The notes below the pieces were generated by a model. It was not told the DNA's origin, did no database searches, and saw only the letters and a list, made by a program, of their open reading frames with translations. A program made the position numbers and the translations under genes. Positions 51,455 to 59,913 of a stretch of DNA of 64,000 nucleotides are shown here, piece after piece. Within the stretch, counting starts at the first letter, position 1, and each line of letters opens with the position of its first letter. Origin of the DNA: Paenibacillus sp. Root444D2 (GTDB taxonomy: Bacteria > Bacillota > Bacilli > Paenibacillales > NBRC-103111); NCBI RefSeq assembly GCF_001426375.1, contig NZ_LMEO01000014.1, forward strand, positions 17,104 to 81,103, read 5' to 3'.

Positions 51455-54209
51455 AAAAATAATCTTGTTCTTATTTATATCCGTATTTGCTCTTGTTCAA
51501 ATTCCGACATCTTTGGCTGGGGGAAGCCAAGTAGCAAAAGCTTCCACTGAAGATGGACCTTATTTTCAAAACATGGATTTGTACGTAGCGGGGACAGAAG
51601 GATACAACACGTTTCGCATTCCCTCTCTCTTAACTGCCAAAAGTGGGACGCTGCTGGCGTTTGCTGAAGGACGCAAAAACAGCGCTGCCGACAATGGCAA
51701 TATCGACCTGGTACTGAAACGGAGCTTCGATCAGGGGCGAACATGGCAACCGCTTCAGATCGTTTGCGATGCGGGGGGCGATACGTGTGGCAACCCGACG
51801 CCTGTGCAGGATGAATCTACAGGTCGAATATGGCTGTTCGTGACCCAAAATTACAGTGCGGATACATACGCTACAATTGTGGGTGGAACGAGCCGTGGCG
51901 TGCGCACAATATGGAGCACTTATAGTGACGATGAAGGAGCTACATGGTCGCAACTGGTCAATCGCTTCAGCGAAGTGCAGGCTCCGAACACCCGATGGGA
52001 CGGAACTGGTCCGGGGATCGGCATCCAGCTTCGGCAAGGTACGGCCAAGGGAAGGCTCGTGATCCCGGCCATTGATCGAAACATTCAAAGTGACGATCAT
52101 GGCGTGACTTGGTACGAGAGTGGAAAGCTGCCGCCCGGCTTGGGCGAACCGGCCGTTGTGGAATTGACGGACGGAACCCTGATGCGCAACGACCGGCTGT
52201 CTAGCAACCAGGAGATAAGAAGGAGGGGAATATCGACCAGCCCAGATCAAGGGGCTACATGGTCCCCGATTTCTTACGATAATACACTGATCGATCCGAT
52301 TTGTGAGGCGAGCATCATCAGGTATATGCCTTCTGACAATTTGACGAGTAACCGCATGCTGCTGTTCTCCAACCCAGCTGACACAGTGAGCCGGGACAAG
52401 ATGACTGTTCGTATCAGCAATGACGATGGGCAATCGTGGGCAACGTCCAAGACGGTTTACAAAGGACCTTCCGCTTATTCCTCATTGGCGATTTTGTCTG
52501 ATGGGAAAGTCTCCCTGCTCTTCGAGGGAGGCGAGTATACGCCTTATGACAAGATCATGTTTGCGGTATTCAATCTCGAGTGGTTTCAAGCCGCTGAACC
52601 GGATATGGACAATATACTGTTTTCCGACGGCAGCTTGACTCCCATGTTCCGAGGGGATATCTCGGACTACCTTCTTGCCTTATATAACGGAACCGAACAA
52701 TTAACGATTACACCTGTAGCGTCGAACAAAACCATCGCAATAACGGTGAACGGTGAGCCGGCGGCGGCAGGAATACCGAAAACGATCCTTTTGGGCGACT
52801 TACAGGCCATTTCGATCGAGGCGAAGCTTGGTCAAAGAGTTCGGCAGTACACGCTTCACCTCGATCGAACCAAAGCGTCACCGGTACTGCTCATGCATTG
52901 GGATTTCGATCAAACAGATGCATTCGGCATCTCGGATTTGACCGGCAAGGGACATATCGGAGTGATGCATAACAGTGCTGAGCTTCGTCCGGGCTTGGCC
53001 GGAAATGCTTTGTATTTGAACGGTAACCGGGCAAATGTAGAAATCACGAACGAGGAAGATATGCATCCCGGTACGGATGACTTCACGTTGTCGGTATGGG
53101 TCAACCCCGAGGCGTTGTTTCAGCCCATGCATGTTTTGTATTGGTACGGCAAAGCAGGCAGTAAAGTTCCGCAATGGTGGTTAGCCGTGCATAATACCGG
53201 AGCGGTCCGCATGAACATGGCCGGTCTGCCATCCGGGAAGGAAGTAGGCCTTGCTACACAAGCGGGACTCGTCAAGACGGGGGTTTGGACGTATCTTACA
53301 GCTGTTCGGGACGGTTCAGTAAACAAAATTTACGTCAATGGCGAATTGGCCGCCACTTCCGCCAAGTTTGATATTCCAACGATGAATGTGACGAACCCCA
53401 GTGCGCCGCCACTGGTTGGTTATGATAAAGGGACGGTTGCCAACCGCGACTGGAAAGGGTACATGGATGAGTTACAGATTTACAAGTATGCCATGAATGA
53501 AGCGGATGTCCGGAAGCATTATTGGCGTATTGACAAGTCAAAACCTGTGACTCAGGCTGCTGTAGAACCAAGCGTACCGAACGGCGCGAACGGTTGGTAT
53601 ACCTCTGATGTGACGGTGACGCTTTCCGTTTATGATGATTTTTCCGGAGTTGCTCGAACAGAATACCGGTTGAACAGCGGGGAGTGGAAAGCTTATGAAG
53701 GAGCGTTTGCCGTCTCCACAGAAGGAATGAATATGCTGGAGTACCGAAGCGTGGATCGGGCGGGCAATTTAGAAGATTCCAAGAGCATGGCTCTCCGTAT
53801 TGACAAGACGGCTCCAAGTCTAATCATTGTGCCGGATAAAACTGAGTTATGGCCGCCTAACGGTAAGTTGGTTCCGATTAAGGTGGACATCCAAGCGGTA
53901 GACAATACATCTAGAATAGCTAATATCAAGCTTGTTTCTATCACCAGTAACGAAACTGATGGCAAGAAAGGTAAGGTGGATCAAGAAGCCGATATCCAAG
54001 GTGCGGAATATGGAACCGACGATCGGACTTTTTTACTGCGAGCCGAACGTAATGGTGACGGTTCAGGACGTATCTATACGATTGGATATACGGTTACGGA
54101 CCTAGCTGGCCATGTCATGAGCAAGATAGCCGCTGTATCGGTGAAACATGACCAATCCCAACATAACCAGAATTCTCAGAATGATAATGATGGGGCTGAT
54201 TCGAATTGA
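51441..54209 (+). CDS. Secreted multidomain sialidase (GH33) with LamG and Ig-like domains
   Basis: 922 residues. Signal peptide about 1-27 (cleavage near SLAGG). The GH33 catalytic propeller has FRIP (58-61), the acid/base Asp in AADNGNIDL (about 84), five Asp boxes (SFDQGRTW, SDDEGATW, SDDHGVTW, SPDQGATW, SNDDGQSW) and the likely Tyr nucleophile in GGEYTPYDKI. A LamG/concanavalin-like domain (about 475-700) and OmpL47/Ig-like repeats (about 725-915) follow. No sortase or SLH anchor is visible. It releases terminal sialic acids from host or environmental glycans. ATG 51441 or 51447, overlapping the esterase. Composition turns GC-rich within the first ~150 bp. Confidence 0.92.
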   Translation: MRMIKKIILFLFISVFALVQIPTSLAGGSQVAKASTEDGPYFQNMDLYVAGTEGYNTFRIPSLLTAKSGTLLAFAEGRKNSAADNGNIDLVLKRSFDQGRTWQPLQIVCDAGGDTCGNPTPVQDESTGRIWLFVTQNYSADTYATIVGGTSRGVRTIWSTYSDDEGATWSQLVNRFSEVQAPNTRWDGTGPGIGIQLRQGTAKGRLVIPAIDRNIQSDDHGVTWYESGKLPPGLGEPAVVELTDGTLMRNDRLSSNQEIRRRGISTSPDQGATWSPISYDNTLIDPICEASIIRYMPSDNLTSNRMLLFSNPADTVSRDKMTVRISNDDGQSWATSKTVYKGPSAYSSLAILSDGKVSLLFEGGEYTPYDKIMFAVFNLEWFQAAEPDMDNILFSDGSLTPMFRGDISDYLLALYNGTEQLTITPVASNKTIAITVNGEPAAAGIPKTILLGDLQAISIEAKLGQRVRQYTLHLDRTKASPVLLMHWDFDQTDAFGISDLTGKGHIGVMHNSAELRPGLAGNALYLNGNRANVEITNEEDMHPGTDDFTLSVWVNPEALFQPMHVLYWYGKAGSKVPQWWLAVHNTGAVRMNMAGLPSGKEVGLATQAGLVKTGVWTYLTAVRDGSVNKIYVNGELAATSAKFDIPTMNVTNPSAPPLVGYDKGTVANRDWKGYMDELQIYKYAMNEADVRKHYWRIDKSKPVTQAAVEPSVPNGANGWYTSDVTVTLSVYDDFSGVARTEYRLNSGEWKAYEGAFAVSTEGMNMLEYRSVDRAGNLEDSKSMALRIDKTAPSLIIVPDKTELWPPNGKLVPIKVDIQAVDNTSRIANIKLVSITSNETDGKKGKVDQEADIQGAEYGTDDRTFLLRAERNGDGSGRIYTIGYTVTDLAGHVMSKIAAVSVKHDQSQHNQNSQNDNDGADSN

Positions 54210-54247
54210 CTTGGGCGTTTATGCAATAGAGAGAGGATGGAGAAACT

Positions 54248-55264
54248 GTGATAAAAAAATTTGCAGTAAGTCGCGATGACGAATGGTATGAAGCATGGCC
54301 AGATGTGGCTCTGACGGTTGGCGGAAAGCTTGTTTGCGTATTCTCGCAATGCACCCACCATGGGAATCGGTCAGCTACTCGCCTGATGATCACGGAGAGT
54401 ACTGATCGAGGAAGAACTTGGGGGAACAAGAGGCCATTCACTGAACTGACAAACGGCCGACCGTATTGGAATTGTGCCCGTATATCCCGGCTCCGTGATG
54501 GACGGCTCATCATTGTTGCGGACCAAATAACGAAGGAACGGGAAGGCGGTGGCCGTAATTACTTATGGATCGGTGACGCCGAAGGAACGAATTGGACGGG
54601 ACCGATCGAGACTCCACTGGAGGGGATCGTTCCCGACAAGCTTTGTGAGCTCCCGTCAGGCCGATGGCTGCTGTCGGCCCACTCAGCCAGTGGGCAGTGG
54701 CTCCGATATTCCGATAATCAAGGGAAGGAATGGTCGGAACCGGTGCTAGTTGCAGCACAGGAAGGCCTGAAGCTGTGTGAAGTAAGTATCCTTCCACTAG
54801 AAGACGGCACACTTATGGCCTTTTTGCGAGAAAACTCCGGTGAAGGCTGGGATTGTTATAAAGCCATATCCTACGATCAGGGCGAGAGCTGGAGCGGGCT
54901 TTATCGGATGCCGTTACCGGGCTGCCATCGGCCTGTATCCGGTCTGCTGCAGAGCGGGCGCGTCCTAATCACATACCGGTTCATGCAGGGCGGGAAGGGG
55001 TGGCTCGGCACATGGACGCAAAACTTCTTTGCTGCTTTGACGGATCAGGAATCTGCCAAGGCGCAGGAACGGCGCGATCAGTGGACACGGATATTGCCAG
55101 TCGATTTCGACCGCAGTCCGGTGGCCGATCTCGGTTACTCCGGATGGGTACAGTTTGAGGACGGGGAAATCTATGTTGTCCAGTACATTGTGGATGACGC
55201 GCCTAAAGGGCAAATTCGGGGATACAGCCTCCGAGAGGATGACTTTTTAATCGCAGCGGAATAA
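54248..55264 (+). CDS. Sialidase-like BNR-repeat protein, cytoplasmic
   Basis: 338 residues, GTG start 54248 after GGATGGAGAAACT. No signal peptide. Asp boxes STDRGRTW, SDNQGKEW and SYDQGESW mark a six-bladed sialidase-type propeller. The FRIP motif is not apparent (the region reads YWNCARISRL), so it may act on a different sugar or be non-hydrolytic. It follows the secreted sialidase by 38 bp. A decayed partial copy lies 190 bp downstream. Confidence 0.82.
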   Translation: MIKKFAVSRDDEWYEAWPDVALTVGGKLVCVFSQCTHHGNRSATRLMITESTDRGRTWGNKRPFTELTNGRPYWNCARISRLRDGRLIIVADQITKEREGGGRNYLWIGDAEGTNWTGPIETPLEGIVPDKLCELPSGRWLLSAHSASGQWLRYSDNQGKEWSEPVLVAAQEGLKLCEVSILPLEDGTLMAFLRENSGEGWDCYKAISYDQGESWSGLYRMPLPGCHRPVSGLLQSGRVLITYRFMQGGKGWLGTWTQNFFAALTDQESAKAQERRDQWTRILPVDFDRSPVADLGYSGWVQFEDGEIYVVQYIVDDAPKGQIRGYSLREDDFLIAAE

Positions 55265-55380
55265 ATGGAAAGGCCAAACACCCAAAGAATGAGTGTGGAT
55301 GAGGCGGTATCGGTACCCATTATCCATACTCGATTCTTTGTTGGATTTTATACAAAATAACCGGATTCTATGGTATGAAT

Positions 55381-55394
55381 TGTAATCGCTTACA
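55381..55394. promoter_or_regulatory. Perfect cre-consensus site
   Basis: TGTAATCGCTTACA matches every defined position of the cre consensus TGWAANCGNTNWCA bound by CcpA. It lies upstream of a pseudogene, so it may be a leftover operator. The stretch 55265-55450 shows no gene. Confidence 0.7.
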
Positions 55395-55452
55395 TTAGAT
55401 TACAGGATGAAGATAAGGGCAACAAAAACTTTATTCTTGATAAGATTACCTC

Positions 55453-55675
55453 CGATGTTTCGATAATCAAGGGAAAGATTGGTGCGGAGCCGGTGCTAGT
55501 TGCGGCGGATCCTAGTCTCAAACTTTGTAAAGTCAGTATTCTTCCATTAAATGAGGAACTCTTGTGGCATTTATGCGAGAAAAAATCTATGTCGTGCAGT
55601 ACATTGTGGATGACGCCCCAGAGGGGCAAATCCGGGGATACAGCCTACAAGAGGACGATTTTTTACTTGATCAAA
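55453..55675 (+). pseudogene. Decayed copy of the sialidase-like gene with internal deletion
   Basis: The bases match two separate parts of the gene at 54248-55264. The first is from SDNQGKEWSEPVLVA through KLCEVSILPLE to FLRE, with frame changes. The second, joined directly after it, is EIYVVQYIVDDAPKGQIRGY through the penultimate codons. The roughly 340 bp between these parts in the parent are missing. No start codon or ribosome site. Confidence 0.8.
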
Positions 55676-55821
55676 ATCAACATAGATTCGTTGTTTCTCT
55701 TACTAAGTTGGGAACGAGTATGGAAGAGCTACGAACCATTTCGCCATGGGCGTAGCCTTCATCATCACTCGTTTTTTCATTATTTAATTCATAGAGTACA
55801 ACAGCTAAACCTCCTGTGATG

Positions 55822-56973
55822 CTAACCTATCTGCCCCCCCCCCCCCATTTGAAACTCAACTTTAGCTTCATTAAGTACCTCACGGAGCGTTTCAATCAAT
55901 GCGAAGTGATCTTCAGACGTCCCAACTGAAATCCGCACATGATTAGGGAGGTTCCAAGCTCCGCCATAACGAATAATAATTCCTTTATTCATCAGCTTTT
56001 CATAGATGCTTTTAGCGTCCGGGCCAAGCTCAACCAAAAGGAAATTACTCATGCTGCGTGTGAAATTCAATCCCATTTCCTGCAAACTTTCATATAACTC
56101 CTCTCTCCCGCGAGCGTTCATCTCACGTGTCGCATTAAGATGCTGATCATCCTTAATCGCCGCAGTAGCGCCAACTTGTGCTAATGCATTCACATTGAAT
56201 GGTTCTTTGACCTGGCGAATACTATGCAAAATACTTGGGGACGCGATACCATACCCAACACGTATACCAGCTAATCCGTATATTTTGGAAAAGGTTTGTG
56301 TGACGACGATGGGGTAGCCCAAACGTACAAGCTCCAACCCATCACTATAATCATCCGCTGTTACAAAGTGACTATAAGCCCCGTCGAAAATAACAAGAAC
56401 ATAAGAAGGGAGCTCATCCATAAGCCGATGTAAATCTTGTTTCTTCATATAAGTGCCTGTTGGATTATTAGGTGAGCAAATATAAAGCAGTTTGGTTTGT
56501 TCCGTTACAGCAGCGAGTATATCGTCAACATCATAACGGTAATCTTCGCGAAGCGGTACTTGCACGACACGAGCACCCATTAAATTAGCCCCGAATTCAT
56601 ATTCGCTAAAAGTTGGAGATGGAACAATAATCTCATCCCCTGGTTCCAGGAAAGTTTCCGAAATAAGCGTAATAAGTTCATCAGCCCCATTGGTTATAAG
56701 GATTTCATCAGAAGAAAACTGTAATCTCTCCGCTATTGCCCCCCTAAGATCAACCGTGTCGGCGTCTGGGTAGCGGTGGATATCAGTCAGATAAGATTGA
56801 ATGGCTGTTAGTGCCAATGGTGAAGGACCTAAAGGATTTTCGTTAGAAGCAAGCTTGGTGACCTTTTCGATACCTAATTCTCGTTGAACTTCCCAAATGG
56901 GTTTCCCGGGAGAGTAAGGCTTCATGCGTGAAAGGATACTGCGAGGGCGAATGTGTTTAATTGTCCGACTCAT
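55822..56973 (-). CDS. HisC-like pyridoxal-phosphate aminotransferase
   Basis: 383 residues from ATG 56973 (AGGAG 8 bp before; the GTG three codons upstream was rejected). Motifs of class I/II aminotransferases: NENPLGPSP near 45, ICSPNNPTGT (about 165-174), FDGAY (Asp197) and PLP Lys230 in TFSKIYGLAGIRVGYG. The best fit is histidinol-phosphate or aromatic aminotransferase. It stands alone, away from other his genes, so aromatic amino acid transfer is equally possible. The extreme C-terminus after VEFQM is shaped by a C/G homopolymer. Confidence 0.9.
   Translation of the reverse strand: MSRTIKHIRPRSILSRMKPYSPGKPIWEVQRELGIEKVTKLASNENPLGPSPLALTAIQSYLTDIHRYPDADTVDLRGAIAERLQFSSDEILITNGADELITLISETFLEPGDEIIVPSPTFSEYEFGANLMGARVVQVPLREDYRYDVDDILAAVTEQTKLLYICSPNNPTGTYMKKQDLHRLMDELPSYVLVIFDGAYSHFVTADDYSDGLELVRLGYPIVVTQTFSKIYGLAGIRVGYGIASPSILHSIRQVKEPFNVNALAQVGATAAIKDDQHLNATREMNARGREELYESLQEMGLNFTRSMSNFLLVELGPDAKSIYEKLMNKGIIIRYGGAWNLPNHVRISVGTSEDHFALIETLREVLNEAKVEFQMGGGGQIG
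55834..55846. repeat. Run of 13 C near the end of the aminotransferase gene
   Basis: Thirteen consecutive C on the plus strand. On the coding strand they encode the last Gly residues (MGGGGQIG). Its length may vary, or the assembly may be uncertain here. Confidence 0.9.
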
Positions 56974-57030
56974 AATAATCACTCCTAATTCATTTTAGTA
57001 AGTCTATTTTAATGCGTTACTATAATAATA

Positions 57031-57046
57031 CATTAACTCGTTAATG
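57031..57046. promoter_or_regulatory. Palindrome between hisC-like gene and hybrid kinase
   Basis: CATTAAC-TC-GTTAATG is a perfect 7-bp inverted repeat. Related half-sites TTAATGCGTTAC and TTAATGCAGTAA flank it within 35 bp. A possible operator for the divergent genes, with no known match. Confidence 0.45.
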
Positions 57047-57142
57047 CAGTAAAGTATAAATAATCCCCGTATCCCATTTTTTGGAGAACATAGTATAATA
57101 AACGAATAAGAAAAAATTTATACTAGGGGAAGGGACTGCAGC

Positions 57143-59836
57143 ATGATGGGGAAAAATAGATTTGGTATCCGTTCCAAGATTATGATTGGGTATATGTTCA
57201 TCATTGTCTGTTTAACCATTTCATTTGTATTAGTCAATTACCAAGTGACCTCCATGCAGGAAGATAGAAATTATATCATCGAGCATGATTTTGCCGTCCA
57301 TAATGAAACGAATCGTATCGAAAAATATGTGATGGATATGGAAAGCGGGCAGCGGGGCTATTTACTTACGGGTGTGCTCAGCTATTTAGAACCTTACAAC
57401 ATAGGAGAGTCGAAATGGCGGGAATCCTACAGTCGTCTTAGTCAGCTAAGTCGGGATAACGTCATACAGGAGCAAAATCTTTCTTCCATTAAGGCGTCAA
57501 TCGAACGATGGCTGCAGCAGAGTGGAGGAAAGTCCCTATCTTCAATGAGAAATAACATTAATAACGAAACGTATTTTGATTATAATTTTTTACTTGGGAA
57601 GCAAGTTATTGATGATATACGCTCACAACTGGATCGTTTTCGAAGCGTTGAAATGGGACTTACCAAGGAAAGATCGGCGCATTTAGATGCACAGAATCAG
57701 ATGCTTACTAATTCTTTATTCGTCATGCTAACGCTTGTTGTTATATTTTCAATATCGGCTGCACTATTAATTTCCCGATCTATCGTAGGCACGATTAAGC
57801 AAGTAACAAGAAGTATTATGAATTTAAGTTCATCGAAAAGAGATCGTTCTAAACGTATACAAGTTACCATGAATGATGAGGTGAAAGATCTTGCGGAAGC
57901 AACGAATCTTCTGCTTGAGAATCAAGAAGAGATGGAATGGCAGCAGCGAAAATTAACGGAAGTCGTTCATATGCTGCAAGGTATTTCGGACCTGGAAACA
58001 CTCGGGAAATCCTTTATTAGTAAAGCGGCTGAGCTGTTTGATGCTTCTTTCGGTCTTTTTTATCTTCGTTCTTCCTATGAAGGCAAGGATTCTATGATTA
58101 AGTTGGCTTCTTATGCCGTCATGGGGGGAAGTGATGACATTGGGGTCCATCGCTTCCAATTGGGTGAAGGACTAGTCGGTCAATGTGCGGTAGAGAAGCG
58201 AATGTTTCACTTAACCAAAGTACCAGCTAGTTACATTACCCTATCGTCGGGACTCGGAGCGGCGCAGGCGCAAAGTGTTCTGATCGTACCCATTATACAT
58301 AACAATGAAGTTATTGCTGTCATGGAGCTGGCCTCCTTTGATAAATTTACTCCGCTGCAGCTTGAGCTGCTTGAAGATATTCTCGAAGTATTAGGTACAA
58401 TTGTACATAGTGTGCAAACGCGTGTTGAAGTTGAGAGGCTTCTAAAAGAATATCAGATCATGACGGAAGAACTTCAAACGCAGCAAGAAGAACTGCACAT
58501 GACGAATGAACAGTTGGAGGAACAAAATCGTTATACGGAAGAAAGGTCACGAGAATTAGAGAATATTAAAGCATCATTTGAAGAACATGCGATTCAGCTG
58601 CAGCAAAGTTCTCGATATAAATCGGAATTTTTGGCGAATATGTCACACGAACTCCGTACCCCATTAAACAGTGTGCTTATCCTTTCTCAAATGCTGCAAG
58701 AAAATAAACAGGGTTCATTGACCAAAGAAGAGCAGGAGTACGCCCGTGTTATTCATTCTTCAGGGAATGATCTTCTGCATCTGATTAACGATATTCTTGA
58801 TTTATCCAAAGTCGAAGCTGGCAAATTAGATATTCATGTCGGTGAAATGAATGTATCTGAGCTTCCAGATATATTGCGAAGTCAATTTGCCAAGGTAGCC
58901 GAACAGCAAAATCTCACTTTCAGCATCGTGCGCGATTCACAGGTTCCAGACATTTTTTATACGGATGAACAACGATTAAGCCAAATTATTAAAAATTTAC
59001 TCTCTAATGCCTTTAAATTTACACATAAGGGCTCCGTTCAGGTGAATTTGAGTATGTGCAGCGAAGAGCAGATTAAAGAGTTTCTGCCATTGGCTAAACA
59101 TAGACAAGTTCTAGTCATATCCGTAAAAGATACTGGGATTGGGATATCTCCTGAGAAGCAGCAATTGATCTTTGAGCCGTTTCGCCAGGCGGATGGAACA
59201 ACGAATCGTAAATATGGAGGGACAGGCCTTGGGTTATCGATAAGCCGTGAATTAGCCCGACTTCTCGGTGGCAGGGTTATCATGCAAAGTGAAGAAGGAG
59301 TAGGCAGTACCTTCACGCTTTATGTTCCATCATTGGAGCAGGTCTATAACGAAACTGAAGCCATGCAGAAGGAAGCAGCAGCTGCGTCTTCCCCGATGAT
59401 AAGTGACTTTCTGCTTAGGGATGCCTATAAGAAAGCCGCTGACCCAGCAGAGAAGAACAATTTCAGCGGAAGAAAAGTACTTGTCGTCGACGATGACGTT
59501 CGGAATGTGTTCGCTCTAAGCAATGCATTTGAGAAAGAAGGAATACTGGTTAGCGTTGCCCATAATGGACAAGAATGTTTGGAGATTATGAAGAAAGATC
59601 AAGATATCGACCTCATCCTAATGGATATCATGATGCCTGTTATGGATGGTTACGAAGCCATGCGAATGATTAGGAAAGATACCCGATTTGAGAAAGTGCC
59701 GATTATTGCCTTGACAGCCAAAGCTATGAAACAGGACAGGGACATTTGCTTGCAAGCAGGAGCCTCGGATTATATTAGCAAACCGCTTAATTTAAGCCAA
59801 TTGCTATCCCTGATGCGTGTATGGCTCACCAAATAG
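57143..59836 (+). CDS. Hybrid sensor kinase: CHASE3-HAMP-GAF-HisKA-HATPase-REC
   Basis: 897 residues. TM1 at about 11-33, CHASE3-type domain (about 38-185), TM2 near 190-212, HAMP, GAF domain (about 272-430), coiled coil (about 433-490), HisKA with SHELRTPLNS (His502), HATPase with NLLSNAFKFT, DTGIGIS and GTGLGLSI, and C-terminal receiver with D828 in LILMDIMMP. Phosphotransfer from His502 to Asp828 is expected. The domain order resembles BarA/TodS-like hybrid kinases of Paenibacillus and Bacillus. No partner regulator is adjacent. Start ATG 57143, strong terminator downstream. Confidence 0.92.
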   Translation: MMGKNRFGIRSKIMIGYMFIIVCLTISFVLVNYQVTSMQEDRNYIIEHDFAVHNETNRIEKYVMDMESGQRGYLLTGVLSYLEPYNIGESKWRESYSRLSQLSRDNVIQEQNLSSIKASIERWLQQSGGKSLSSMRNNINNETYFDYNFLLGKQVIDDIRSQLDRFRSVEMGLTKERSAHLDAQNQMLTNSLFVMLTLVVIFSISAALLISRSIVGTIKQVTRSIMNLSSSKRDRSKRIQVTMNDEVKDLAEATNLLLENQEEMEWQQRKLTEVVHMLQGISDLETLGKSFISKAAELFDASFGLFYLRSSYEGKDSMIKLASYAVMGGSDDIGVHRFQLGEGLVGQCAVEKRMFHLTKVPASYITLSSGLGAAQAQSVLIVPIIHNNEVIAVMELASFDKFTPLQLELLEDILEVLGTIVHSVQTRVEVERLLKEYQIMTEELQTQQEELHMTNEQLEEQNRYTEERSRELENIKASFEEHAIQLQQSSRYKSEFLANMSHELRTPLNSVLILSQMLQENKQGSLTKEEQEYARVIHSSGNDLLHLINDILDLSKVEAGKLDIHVGEMNVSELPDILRSQFAKVAEQQNLTFSIVRDSQVPDIFYTDEQRLSQIIKNLLSNAFKFTHKGSVQVNLSMCSEEQIKEFLPLAKHRQVLVISVKDTGIGISPEKQQLIFEPFRQADGTTNRKYGGTGLGLSISRELARLLGGRVIMQSEEGVGSTFTLYVPSLEQVYNETEAMQKEAAAASSPMISDFLLRDAYKKAADPAEKNNFSGRKVLVVDDDVRNVFALSNAFEKEGILVSVAHNGQECLEIMKKDQDIDLILMDIMMPVMDGYEAMRMIRKDTRFEKVPIIALTAKAMKQDRDICLQAGASDYISKPLNLSQLLSLMRVWLTK

Positions 59837-59888
59837 AAAGACCTTTGACCCTATCCATTTATGGATGCGGTCAAAGGTCTTTTTATTT
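59836..59888 (+). terminator. Terminator of the hybrid kinase gene
   Basis: AAAGACCTTTGACC and GGTCAAAGGTCTTT form a perfect 14-bp stem followed by TTTTATTTTA. The reverse orientation can serve the convergent nucleotidase gene. Confidence 0.9.
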
Positions 59889-59913
59889 TATGAGGTTAAT
59901 AATTAATGATAGC

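Noticed and set aside
51630..52433. Minus-strand open frame of 267 codons
   Set aside because: Antisense to the sialidase catalytic domain; Arg/Ser-rich shadow composition.
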